From contig CAJTZO010000006.1 of assembly GCA_910583755.1 (NCBI GenBank), positions 5,419 to 69,418 on the forward strand: DNA of 64,000 bases, written 5' to 3'. A program made the position numbers and the translations under genes. The first letter of the stretch is position 1. Every line of letters starts with the position of its first letter. This DNA is from an uncultured Clostridia bacterium (GTDB taxonomy: Bacteria; Bacillota; Clostridia; Lachnospirales; Anaerotignaceae). The notes beneath the pieces are model-generated. The model was not told the origin of the DNA. It searched no databases and saw nothing but the letters and a program-made list of their open reading frames with translations. Shown in pieces: positions 26,954-34,875 of the stretch.

Positions 26954-27211
26954 ATGGATAAAAAACAACTGTTAGAACAGAATTTAAACATTTTTTTGGA
27001 AAACTACATTGCCGATTTATTACATTATTATGGTAAAAACAACGAACAGCTTGCGGAACTTTTGGCACAAAAAAAAGAGCTTGCGACAGAACTGAAAAAT
27101 CAAATACATTTTTTAGAATATGAAGAAATCGAAAACGCTATTTTACATATGGTAGCGGAACTTGTTTATAAAGATGGTTTTTCTGATGCGGTAGAGCTCA
27201 AAAAAAAATGA
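26954..27211 (+). CDS. hypothetical small protein, 85 aa
   Basis: A small, Leu- and Lys-rich, mostly helical protein starting at ATG 26954 after GAGAGGAG. It has a heptad-like middle (NNEQLAELLAQKKELATELKNQIHFLE) and no recognised motif. It follows the XRE regulator by 137 bases and may be co-expressed with it. Function unknown. Confidence 0.6.
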   Translation: MDKKQLLEQNLNIFLENYIADLLHYYGKNNEQLAELLAQKKELATELKNQIHFLEYEEIENAILHMVAELVYKDGFSDAVELKKK

Positions 27212-27289
27212 TACTGCTTTTGTTTTACTTTGCCCTCGACAAATCATTTAGACTGTAAAGGGTCTTGACCAAAACTTTTGGAAACGACA

Positions 27290-27345
27290 TAAAAAATTTT
27301 TATATTAGTTTTTCCAGCAAAGTTTTTTGTCCAAGTTTTTACAGG
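27290..27345 (+). repeat. intergenic repeat copy F (partial)
   Basis: The segment TTAGTTTTTCCAGCAAAG followed by TTTTTTGTCCAAG matches the GGAAAAAC/GTTTTTCC and GTCCAACTTTT modules of copies D and H. The rest of the module set is missing, so this looks like a remnant. Confidence 0.5.
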
Positions 27346-27414
27346 CTAGACAAATAATCTGCCTTTTGTTATAATAAAAGTAGATTATTTTTTCAGCGAA
27401 AGGAGGGTTATTTT

Positions 27415-27948
27415 ATGATAGAATTTTTTGCGATGTCACCAGCTTATACTGTTACGCAACAACAGCGTCCAGTAGAACAAAAAGAACTACCTCAAGGAAC
27501 GCAACAAAATACAAATGCTGAAAAAACAGAAAAAGCAGAGAATGAAAAACGTTTTGATACGCTTGAGGTTGAAAAAGACAAAAAAAAGGAAAAAGAAGAA
27601 CAAGAGGATAAAACAAAAAGCTGTCGTACTTGTGCAAAACGTAGGTATCAAGATGGTTCGAATGACCCTAGTGTTTCTTTTAAAACTCCTACAAAAGTGT
27701 CTCCAGACAGAGCAGCAGCAGCTGTTAGAAATCATGAAATGCAACATGTTTTTCATGAACAGGCAAATGCAAAAAGAGAAGGCAGAGAAGTTGTTTCACA
27801 ATCTGTTGTTTATCACACTGGAATTTGTCCAGAATGCCATAGAGTGTATGTTGCTGGCGGACAAACCCGCACTGTCACACGGGCAAAAAGAGAAGTCGAA
27901 ACTGGTCAAATCAGTCCAAAAGGAAAACTTTTTAATTCTGTTACTTAA
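27415..27948 (+). CDS. putative zinc metallopeptidase-like protein with HExxH motif
   Basis: The 177-aa protein starts at ATG 27415 after AAAGGAGGG. Residues about 20-65 are a Glu/Lys/Gln-rich linker. A CRTC pair follows at about residue 67, then VRNHEMQHVFHEQANA, in which HEMQH fits the HExxH zinc-protease motif, and a CPECH pair near YVAGGQTRTVTR. The arrangement of an HExxH-like helix followed by a VAGGQ/GGE strand resembles the SprA-related putative metalloprotease family (inference by eye). There is no signal peptide. Role unknown. Confidence 0.7.
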   Translation: MIEFFAMSPAYTVTQQQRPVEQKELPQGTQQNTNAEKTEKAENEKRFDTLEVEKDKKKEKEEQEDKTKSCRTCAKRRYQDGSNDPSVSFKTPTKVSPDRAAAAVRNHEMQHVFHEQANAKREGREVVSQSVVYHTGICPECHRVYVAGGQTRTVTRAKREVETGQISPKGKLFNSVT

Positions 27949-27955
27949 TATATAA

Positions 27956-27984
27956 AAAAGGTGAGCCATAAAAGCTCACCTTTT
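27956..27984 (+). terminator. intrinsic terminator after the putative metallopeptidase
   Basis: AAAAGGTGAGC (27956-27966) pairs with GCTCACCTTTT (27974-27984). Confidence 0.88.
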
Positions 27985-27987
27985 AGT

Positions 27988-28040
27988 TTGTCAATAAAGT
28001 TCTTTGAGAAATTTGAGGGCTAACCCTCAAGGTCTTGACT
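27988..28040 (-). repeat. intergenic repeat copy G (partial)
   Basis: It contains TTTGTCAATAAAGTTCTTTGAGAAATTTGAGGGCTAACCCTCAAGG in segments, that is, the TTCTTTGAG and TTGAGGGCTAnCCCTCAA modules in the same orientation as copy A. It lies between two converging genes. Confidence 0.65.
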
Positions 28041-28082
28041 TTGTTACTTGTTAAACAGTGGAGATAGTATCATTCAAATTTC

Positions 28083-29216
28083 TTATTTTACTTCTTTTAA
28101 AAATATTTCTTTCATGTCACAATTTAATGTCATACCCATTTGTTCTAAAGATTCTCCAAGTGCCATTAAAGTTTCCAGCATACATGCCACATCTGCATTT
28201 TCTCCCATATGTCCAATACGGATGACTTTTCCGGCTAATTCTCCAAAACAGCCTGAAATCATAATATGACGTTCTCTCATTTTTTGTAGCAATTCTTGGT
28301 CATTAATACCTTCTGGTAAGGTAATGACTGTGACAGTATTAGAAAATCCTGTTTTAATATATTGTTTTAAACCAGCTGTCTCAATCGCCTTTCTGGTAGC
28401 ATTTGCAATTTTCTTGTGTCGCACAAAAATATGTCTATCTTTTATGACATTTTCGACTGCTCTGCCAAATCCATATATGTCACTAACTGGCATAGTGTAA
28501 GGGAACCACTTATTCTCATAATAATCTACAAAAGATAATATGTTTGCATAAAAAGAAGCGATTGGTGTTTTTCTGTTTTTCATTGTTTCGATTGCCTTAT
28601 CACTTACCCCCAAAAATGTTAAACCTGTTGGTGCAGAAAGTGCTTTTTGAGAACCTCCACAAAGAATATCAATTTGTGCTTTATCAACATTAAGCGGTTC
28701 TCCAAAACATGCAGAAACACTATCTACTACTGTTAATATATCGTATTTTTTTAAGATAGGGCAAATACTTTCTACATCATTCAGCACTCCGCTTGGTGTG
28801 TCGCAATGTACAATCGTTGCATATTTAAAATCATGATTTTCTTTTAAATATTCTTCTAAGGCTTGTACATTAACAGGTTCCTTGTCATCAACAGTATACA
28901 AAATTGGATTACCACCATATATTTTTACAAAATCTGCAAAACCTTTTCCAAAAATGCCATTGTCTATTACAAGAACGTTATCCCCTGCTTCTGTCAGCGA
29001 CGCACAAGCTGCTTCTAACCCTAATATTCCTTCTCCGCTTAATATGTAAAATGTATTTTTAGTGCAAAAAAATTGTGCTAATTTATCACAAACTTGTTTA
29101 TAATATTCGCAAAAAGAAATATCTTCATCAGGACTTGTTGTGACCGTACTTCTTGCCATACGCACATTTTCTCTTACTTGTGTTGGTCCTGCTGTCATAA
29201 GCATCATTTTGTTCAT
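28083..29216 (-). CDS. class V aminotransferase (serine-pyruvate/alanine-glyoxylate type)
   Basis: The 377-aa PLP enzyme begins MMLMTAGPTQVREN, the family's TPGPT-like opening, has GEGILGLEAACASL around the cofactor phosphate, the VDSVSACFG aspartate and the Schiff-base lysine in CGGSQKALSAPTGLTF. Members act as serine-pyruvate, alanine-glyoxylate or 2-aminoethylphosphonate transaminases. It is translationally coupled (ATGA) to an upstream ECF transporter S component, suggesting that the transported compound is its substrate or is related to it. AGGAGGT precedes the start. Confidence 0.88.
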   Translation of the reverse strand: MNKMMLMTAGPTQVRENVRMARSTVTTSPDEDISFCEYYKQVCDKLAQFFCTKNTFYILSGEGILGLEAACASLTEAGDNVLVIDNGIFGKGFADFVKIYGGNPILYTVDDKEPVNVQALEEYLKENHDFKYATIVHCDTPSGVLNDVESICPILKKYDILTVVDSVSACFGEPLNVDKAQIDILCGGSQKALSAPTGLTFLGVSDKAIETMKNRKTPIASFYANILSFVDYYENKWFPYTMPVSDIYGFGRAVENVIKDRHIFVRHKKIANATRKAIETAGLKQYIKTGFSNTVTVITLPEGINDQELLQKMRERHIMISGCFGELAGKVIRIGHMGENADVACMLETLMALGESLEQMGMTLNCDMKEIFLKEVK

Positions 29217-29746
29217 TTTTTTAAACCTCCTATTTGCCTTATTAACGTTTTACGCAATGCAACTGCTGTTGGTACTACAATCACACCTGCTACTACAACT
29301 TGTATTATGTTACCTGGTATAGACATTAATGGTGCAACCCAATTTTTATAAAGAATCATTTCTGCAATATAATAACCTATTATTTTAATTAACAATGCTG
29401 CTATGATTGCAAGAATATACCATACTGTTGTTTTTTTCTCTGTAATCCTACCTACAACATATCCCATAATACCTACAATTATAAAGGTAAAAGGTGCCCA
29501 TGCTGTCCAACCAGAAAATAAATCAAAGAGTCCCATACCAAAAGCACCTGCCATCGCTCCTGTTTTTTTACCAAATAGGATAGCTGATAAAAATAAAGGT
29601 ACATTTCCCAAATGTACAAGTCCTCCATTAGCCATAATTGGCAAGCGAATATTTATAAACGCTGTTGCAACAAATGTCAATGCAATACACATCGCATTGA
29701 TGGTTAATTTTTTTGTTGTTGTCATTTCTACTATTGTGTGATTCAT
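29213..29746 (-). CDS. ECF transporter S component
   Basis: The 177-aa integral membrane protein starts at ATG 29746, eight bases after AAGGAG; a GTG at 29755 lies over the Shine-Dalgarno. About six hydrophobic segments are seen, with the typical N-terminal KLTINAMCIALTFVATAFINIRLPI, the GGLVHLGNVPLFLSAILFG loop and Gly/Ala-rich helices ending KKTGAMAGAFGMGLFDL. It should pair with a shared EcfT/EcfA module, not encoded here. Its ligand is unknown. It is coupled to the class V aminotransferase. Confidence 0.88.
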   Translation of the reverse strand: MNHTIVEMTTTKKLTINAMCIALTFVATAFINIRLPIMANGGLVHLGNVPLFLSAILFGKKTGAMAGAFGMGLFDLFSGWTAWAPFTFIIVGIMGYVVGRITEKKTTVWYILAIIAALLIKIIGYYIAEMILYKNWVAPLMSIPGNIIQVVVAGVIVVPTAVALRKTLIRQIGGLKK

Positions 29747-30139
29747 ACTCTCCACTCCTTGTATTATACATTCTTTTTTCTTTATTTTCTATATATACTA
29801 CAGCAAAACGGCGTAATGTAAAATATGAATTTCCACTTTTTTATAAGGTGTAGTTTACTTTTTTAAAATTGTACCCATACAATTTTATAATTATAATAAA
29901 TAAACTATCATAAATAATGATATTTTATTCTTTTAGTTGCACTCACCTTACAGTCATAATCAGTGATATTTTTTCTTTTCTGTCAAAAAAGAGTTTGATT
30001 GATGCCCAAAAACTTTTAAAAAAAATTTCTACTAATTGCTATCTTATAAATATTGTGATATTCTTATAAATATATAGAGAAGATAAAAATTACAAAAAAT
30101 GCAATCATCACATGAAACGGAAAAGAAAGGAAAATTTTT
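29747..30139. promoter_or_regulatory. intergenic region between ECF S component and IclR remnant, with candidate operators
   Basis: This 393-base AT-rich stretch holds a perfect inverted repeat, AAAATTGTA-ccca-TACAATTTT (29865-29886), and two direct repeats TCTTATAAATAT at 30042-30053 and 30062-30073, 20 bp apart. Both suit regulator binding in a divergent region. I see no riboswitch fold and no gene. Confidence 0.45.
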
Positions 30140-30921
30140 ATGGAGTTTAACCATGTACCTAAATATCCTGTACAGACTTTGCAAAAAGCAGTCGAAATAT
30201 TACGATGTATCAAAGAAAGTGATTCTATTGAGGGGATGACAATAGCAGAATTGAGCGAAAAACTAGACATGGGAAAAAGTGTAGTACATAGAATTTTAGA
30301 TACACTTTACGCATACCGTTTTGTGGAAAAAACAGAAAAAACTGGTACCTATCGTTTGGGATGGGCATTTATGAAATTGCTCAATCTGTACCAGCACAGC
30401 ATAGTTTAAGTGAAAATATTTATAGAAAAGTGATGGAAAGACTATGTAACCAATTTCAAGAAACCGTAAATCTTGGAATTTACAATAATGGAGAAGTAGT
30501 TATTATCTGCAAAGTGGAGCCCGACTGTCGAGTACGTTCTAACATTGAAATTGGAGAAAGAGAACCTTTATATGCAACTGCACTTGGAAAACAATTTCTT
30601 GCCTCATTTACAAAAAACAAAATACAAGAATATTTTACATCTATAAAATGGACAAAATTAACAGAACATACCATTATTGACTTATCACAAATGTATGAAG
30701 AACTAAAAAAGGTAAGAATGCAAGGTTATTCCATAGATAATAAAGAATATAGTAAAGATTTAATTTGTATTGCTGCACCGATTTACGATTTTGAAAATAA
30801 GATTGTTGCTGCAATGAGCATTAGTGTTCCAGAAAGTCGCTATACACCATCAAGAGCAGAAGAAATTATTGCAGCTTTAAAAGAAGCAGCTATGGAAGTA
30901 TCCAGTTTTTTGGGATATTAA
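30140..30921 (+). pseudogene. IclR-family transcriptional regulator, frameshifted
   Basis: The N-terminal winged helix (KAVEILRCIKES, MTIAELSEKLDMGKSVVHRILDTL, GTYRLG) is read from ATG 30140, but this frame stops at 30409. The effector domain (NIYRKVMERLCNQFQETVNLG, LYATALGKQFLASF, ICIAAPIYDF to SRAEEIIAALKEAA) continues in the -1 frame to 30921. The break is at about 30358-30362, where TTG GGA TGG should read TTG GGN ATG GGC, giving YRLGMGIYEIAQ. Loss of one base, by mutation or sequencing error, explains it. It faces the ECF/aminotransferase pair and may once have controlled it. Confidence 0.85.
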
Positions 30922-30929
30922 AAATTGGG

Positions 30930-30974
30930 CAGGCTGTCAAAAAAACTTGTTACAAGGAATTTTTAACAGCCTGA
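30930..30974. terminator. bidirectional hairpin between IclR remnant and nrdR
   Basis: CAGGCTGT (30930 onward) pairs with ACAGCCTG (ending 30974), extended by A/T pairs. The two genes converge here. Confidence 0.65.
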
Positions 30975-31005
30975 TTTATAATTGATAAATGAAGATTCTT
31001 TTGTT

Positions 31006-31467
31006 TTAACCCTTTTTTTCGTTCATCATTTTTTCCAATTCTCCATAAAAAGTGTTGATATCTTTAAATTGACGATACACAGATGCAAAGCGAACATAAG
31101 ATACTTCATCTAAATTCTTAAGTCTTTCAATTACCATATCACCTATTTTTTGACTATCTACTTCTTTTTCTCCAGAACCAATAATTGCATTTTCAATATC
31201 TTCTACCAATAACTCAATCTGATGCACAGAAACAGGTCTTTTATAACAAGACTTCATAATGCCGTTTAGTAATTTTGTTTTATCAAACAATTCTCTTGTA
31301 CTATTTTTTTTGATTACTGTAATGGGAATGGTGTCAATTCTTTCATAAGTTGTAAAACGTTTTCCGCATTTATCACAAAGCCGTCTACGGCGAATCACAG
31401 AATTATCTTCTTGACTTCTTGAATCAATCACTCTGGTATCATCATGATTACAGAATGGACATTTCAC
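31006..31467 (-). CDS. nrdR: transcriptional repressor NrdR
   Basis: The 153-aa repressor has an N-terminal zinc ribbon (KCPFCNHDDTRVIDSR, LCDKCGKRFTTYER) and an ATP-cone domain that senses ATP/dATP. Start is GTG 31467, seven bases after GGGAG; upstream codons in the open frame lie over the Shine-Dalgarno. NrdR represses ribonucleotide reductase genes. Here its likely target, nrdD, is 700 bases away and carries two NrdR-like boxes. Confidence 0.95.
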   Translation of the reverse strand: MKCPFCNHDDTRVIDSRSQEDNSVIRRRRLCDKCGKRFTTYERIDTIPITVIKKNSTRELFDKTKLLNGIMKSCYKRPVSVHQIELLVEDIENAIIGSGEKEVDSQKIGDMVIERLKNLDEVSYVRFASVYRQFKDINTFYGELEKMMNEKKG

Positions 31468-31591
31468 AAAAACACTCCCTTCTAAAATAAATTTTTTAAC
31501 CAGCAAACTGACATTTTTATACAATGTACAGTATATAGGAAAAATGTTTATCGGTCAATCATTTTTTAAAATGTTTACACAAAAATATCTT

Positions 31592-31855
31592 TTATCCACA
31601 TTCCCGTAATAATTCTTCTATTTTTGCTTCAATTAATATAATATCATCTCCTATTTTTTTTACACATTGCCACAAGATATAATATTCTTGTCTACCACTA
31701 AACAAATTAAACATCTTACCATTTTCGGCTGGTATCATTAATGCAATAATTTTACCAGTACGAACATCTAGTTCCAAATCTGTTACATATCCTAAGCGGC
31801 ATCCATCACAAACGTTGATGACTTCTTTTTGTTTGAGTTCACAAAAACGCTCCAT
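31592..31855 (-). CDS. YlmC/YmxH-family PRC-barrel protein
   Basis: The 87-aa single-domain protein begins MERFCELKQKEVINV and contains DGCRLGYVTDLELDVRTGKIIALMIP, the hallmark of the YlmC/YmxH group found in spore-forming Firmicutes. Molecular role unknown. It is divergent from nrdD and just upstream of nrdR on the same strand, with 124 bases between. Confidence 0.85.
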   Translation of the reverse strand: MERFCELKQKEVINVCDGCRLGYVTDLELDVRTGKIIALMIPAENGKMFNLFSGRQEYYILWQCVKKIGDDIILIEAKIEELLRECG

Positions 31856-31946
31856 TTTTTGCCTCCAAATTTTTTTATTTTTATAGTATATGCTGATATC
31901 TCGCCTTTTCTACCCATTCCCTACCATATTTTTGCAAAACCACATA

Positions 31947-31975
31947 TTGACGAAATGCTTTTTCTATACTACAAT
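31947..31975 (+). promoter_or_regulatory. nrdD promoter
   Basis: TTGACG (31947-31952), a 17-bp spacer and TACAAT (31970-31975). The first NrdR-like box overlaps the -10 element. Confidence 0.72.
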
Positions 31976-32015
31976 ATATACACATTTCAAACAGCATATT
32001 TTCTATATATTGTGT
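31969..32015 (+). promoter_or_regulatory. pair of NrdR-box-like sites upstream of nrdD
   Basis: Box 1 has the core CAATATATAC (31972-31981) with flanking ACA on the right. Box 2 is CTATATATTGTGT (32003-32015). Both follow acaCwATATATwGtgt with a few mismatches. Their centres, 31976.5 and 32007.5, are 31 bp apart, the three-helical-turn spacing known for NrdR operator pairs. Confidence 0.75.
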
Positions 32016-32075
32016 TTTTCGACAAATACCGCCATAACTGTCAAAATGTGGGGGGATTTTCTGACACATTAAAAC

Positions 32076-32089
32076 AGAACATATGTTCT
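32076..32089 (+). promoter_or_regulatory. LexA/SOS-box-like palindrome in the nrdD leader
   Basis: AGAACATATGTTCT is a perfect 14-bp palindrome and fits the Gram-positive SOS box core GAAC-N4-GTTC. It lies 62 bases before the nrdD ATG and about 95 bases downstream of the predicted start point, so it would act as a roadblock or serve a second promoter. Confidence 0.65.
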
Positions 32090-32150
32090 TATTACAACTG
32101 TTCCTTAAAAAACAATACGAAAACCAAAAAAGAAGGAAGGCGAATTTTTT

Positions 32151-34451
32151 ATGATTACCACCATTCAAAAACGAGATGGCAGACTAGCAAATTTTGACAT
32201 CCATAAAATTGCAAATGCCATACAAAAAGCATTTTCCTCTACCATAGGAAAAAAAGATTATCAGGTTTGTTTAAAGTTGGCGCAAAATGTTTCAGAACAT
32301 TTGCAAATGGAATGTCCTTCTGTGGAACAAATTCAAGATATTGTGGAAAAGGTTTTAATTGAAAATGGTCATATTGGCACAGCAAAAGCATATATCCTTT
32401 ATCGTGCAGAAAGAACACGTGTGCGCAATATGAACAGCCGTTTAATGAAAACATTTGAAGATATTACCTATAAAGATGTCAATGACAGTGACATTAAAAG
32501 AGAAAATGCAAATATTGATGGTAATACAGCAATGGGCTCTATGTTGAAATATGGTTCCGAAGGAGCAAAACATTTTTATGAAAGTTATGTGCTCAATCCT
32601 ACCCATTCGGAAGCACATCAAAATGGGGATATTCATATACATGATTTAGATTTTTATACCTTAACTACAACTTGCTGTCAAATTGATTTGTTAAAACTAT
32701 TTCATAATGGATTTTCTACAGGGCACGGTGTGGTACGAGAACCAAATGATATTGCAAGCTATGCTGCACTTGCCTGCATTGCAATACAATCTAATCAAAA
32801 CGACCAGCATGGAGGACAGGCTATTGTAAATTTAGACTACGGTTTAGCACCTGGTGTCAAAAAAACTTATTTAAAAAGATACCAGTCTAATATGGTTTCT
32901 TCTATTGAATTAATGGCAGATGAGCAAAAAGCAGAAGAAGTAAAAAAAGGTTTAAAACAGTTGCAGAAAGAGGAATGGTATGCTACCATTGATAATCATA
33001 AAGACTATACAGAAAAAGAAACAAAGTTACTTTGCAGTTTAGGAATTTCCAAAGAAATTATCCAAAAAGCTCAGGATTTTGCAAAAAAGAAAGCTTTAGC
33101 AGAAACAGACAAAGCAACCTATCAAGCAATGGAATCCCTTATTCATAATCTCAATACGATGCATTCCAGAGCAGGTGCTCAAACTCCTTTTTCTTCTGTC
33201 AACTATGGTATGGATACCTCTACAGAAGGCAGAATGGTTGTGAAAAACTTACTGCTTGTAACAGAAGTTGGACTGGGAAATGGAGAAACACCTATTTTTC
33301 CAATCCAAATTTTTAGAGTAAAAGATGGTGTTAATTTTAATCCGGGAGAACCAAATTATGATTTATTTCGCTTGAGTTGTAAGGTCAGCGCAAAAAGATT
33401 GTTTCCAAATTTTTCATTTCAAGATGCTCCTTTTAATTTGCAATACTATAAAGGAACACCAGAAACAGAAATTGCTTACATGGGCTGTCGTACAAGGGTT
33501 ATGGCAAATGTATATGATAAAAATAAAGAAGTCTCCCCTGGTCGTGGAAATTTAAGTTTTACAACCATTAATTTACCTCGTATTGCTATTTTATCAAATG
33601 GTAATATTGATTGGTTTTATAAGGAATTAGATAGAAAAATTGATTTAGTAATTGAGCAGCTACTAGAACGTTTTGAAATACAAGCAAAGAAAAAAGTACA
33701 TAATTATCCTTTCCTCATGGGAGAAGGTGTTTGGATTGACAGCGAAAAACTAGACAGGAATGATGATGTAAGAGAAGTACTAAAACATGGTACACTTTCG
33801 GTCGGTTTTATTGGCTTGGCAGAATGTTTAAAGGCTTTACTTGGTATGCATCATGGAGAAAGTGAAGTTGCGCAAAACTTAGGTCTGGATATTATTAGTC
33901 ATATGCGTCGCCGTATGGACGAAACTTCTCAAAAATTTAAACTGAATTTTACCTTGCTGGCAACTCCTGCAGAAGGACTTTCTGGCAGATTTGTAAGATT
34001 GGATAAAAAACGGTTTGGGGTTATAGAAGGAATCACAGACAGAGAATACTATACCAACAGTTTCCATGTACCAGTGTATTATCCAATCAGTGCCTTTAAA
34101 AAAATACAAATAGAAGCACCTTACCATGCTTTAACCAATGCAGGACATATTACCTATATCGAATTAGATGGTGACCCTACGCAAAATGTGGATGCTTTTG
34201 AAAAAGTGATTCGCTATATGAAAACACAAAATATCGGTTATGGTTCTATCAATCATCCTGTTGATAGAGACCCTGTTTGTGGTTATAATGGAATTATAGG
34301 AGATGTTTGCCCAAAATGTGGCAGAACGGAAAAAGATGGTGTCCCTTTCCAAAGAATACGCCGGATTACAGGTTATTTAGTAGGAACACTTGACCGTTTT
34401 AATAATGCTAAAAGAGCAGAAGAACAGGATAGAGTAAAACACACAATATAA
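32151..34451 (+). CDS. nrdD: anaerobic (class III) ribonucleoside-triphosphate reductase
   Basis: The 766-aa glycyl-radical enzyme reduces ribonucleoside triphosphates under anoxia. An N-terminal ATP cone (about 1-95, ITTIQKRDGRLANFDIHKI) gives allosteric control. The central barrel contains HIHDLDFY, NLDYGLAPG and SRAGAQTPFSSVN. Near the C-terminus are four zinc-site cysteines (CGYNG, CPKCG) and the glycyl radical in RRITGYLVG (Gly741). Start is ATG 32151 after AAGGAAGG. The activase NrdG is 1.1 kb downstream, beyond ung. Control by NrdR and possibly LexA is suggested by sites in the leader. Confidence 0.96.
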   Translation: MITTIQKRDGRLANFDIHKIANAIQKAFSSTIGKKDYQVCLKLAQNVSEHLQMECPSVEQIQDIVEKVLIENGHIGTAKAYILYRAERTRVRNMNSRLMKTFEDITYKDVNDSDIKRENANIDGNTAMGSMLKYGSEGAKHFYESYVLNPTHSEAHQNGDIHIHDLDFYTLTTTCCQIDLLKLFHNGFSTGHGVVREPNDIASYAALACIAIQSNQNDQHGGQAIVNLDYGLAPGVKKTYLKRYQSNMVSSIELMADEQKAEEVKKGLKQLQKEEWYATIDNHKDYTEKETKLLCSLGISKEIIQKAQDFAKKKALAETDKATYQAMESLIHNLNTMHSRAGAQTPFSSVNYGMDTSTEGRMVVKNLLLVTEVGLGNGETPIFPIQIFRVKDGVNFNPGEPNYDLFRLSCKVSAKRLFPNFSFQDAPFNLQYYKGTPETEIAYMGCRTRVMANVYDKNKEVSPGRGNLSFTTINLPRIAILSNGNIDWFYKELDRKIDLVIEQLLERFEIQAKKKVHNYPFLMGEGVWIDSEKLDRNDDVREVLKHGTLSVGFIGLAECLKALLGMHHGESEVAQNLGLDIISHMRRRMDETSQKFKLNFTLLATPAEGLSGRFVRLDKKRFGVIEGITDREYYTNSFHVPVYYPISAFKKIQIEAPYHALTNAGHITYIELDGDPTQNVDAFEKVIRYMKTQNIGYGSINHPVDRDPVCGYNGIIGDVCPKCGRTEKDGVPFQRIRRITGYLVGTLDRFNNAKRAEEQDRVKHTI

Positions 34452-34800
34452 AAAACAAAAACCTTGAGGGCTAGCCCTCAAACTTCTCAAAGAACTTTAA
34501 TGCGAAACTAATGTTTCGCTAAAAAGATTGATTTTATCAGGAAGTTTTTTGTCCAACTTTTTTAAAAAAAAGTTGGTGGGTGTAGGTGAAACCCACAAAA
34601 AAGACTTTATTGACAGACTGAAACGAAAACCTTGATTCTCACTTCTTTCTTGAAAGAAAAAAGCAAAGAACAACACTTAATATTAATTTGTTAAAAAATT
34701 TTGAGACTTTGGTTTATACTTCATTCTGGTTGTTACCGGATGAATGCCTAGCAATCATTTTGTACCAACTGAAATGCAATGAAGACAAACTTGTTTTCTT
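34452..34800 (+). repeat. intergenic repeat copy H and diverged second half
   Basis: Directly after nrdD come CCTTGAGGGCTAGCCCTCAA, TCAAAGAACTTTAATGCGAAAC...GTTTCGC, AAAAAGATTGATTTTATCAGG and the CCAACTTTTTT/AAAAAAAAGTTGG hairpin, ending near 34610. A second partial set (CCTTGA, CACTTCTTTCTTGAAAG, AAGCAAAGAAC) follows. Then 34711-34790 resembles the module that in copy E carries ATGTCCAGTGGACAT. The first palindrome may help end nrdD transcription. No gene is seen between 34452 and 34875. Confidence 0.75.
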
Positions 34801-34875
34801 AAAAAAATTGGCAAAGTGTAAACCAACATCACAATGTTTTTATATATTAAATTGATGGGGAAGGAATGATATAAC

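Noticed and set aside
30355..30365. Programmed -1 frameshift as the explanation for the split IclR gene
   Set aside because: There is no X XXY YYZ slippery heptamer or downstream pseudoknot, and regulators of this family are not known to use recoding.
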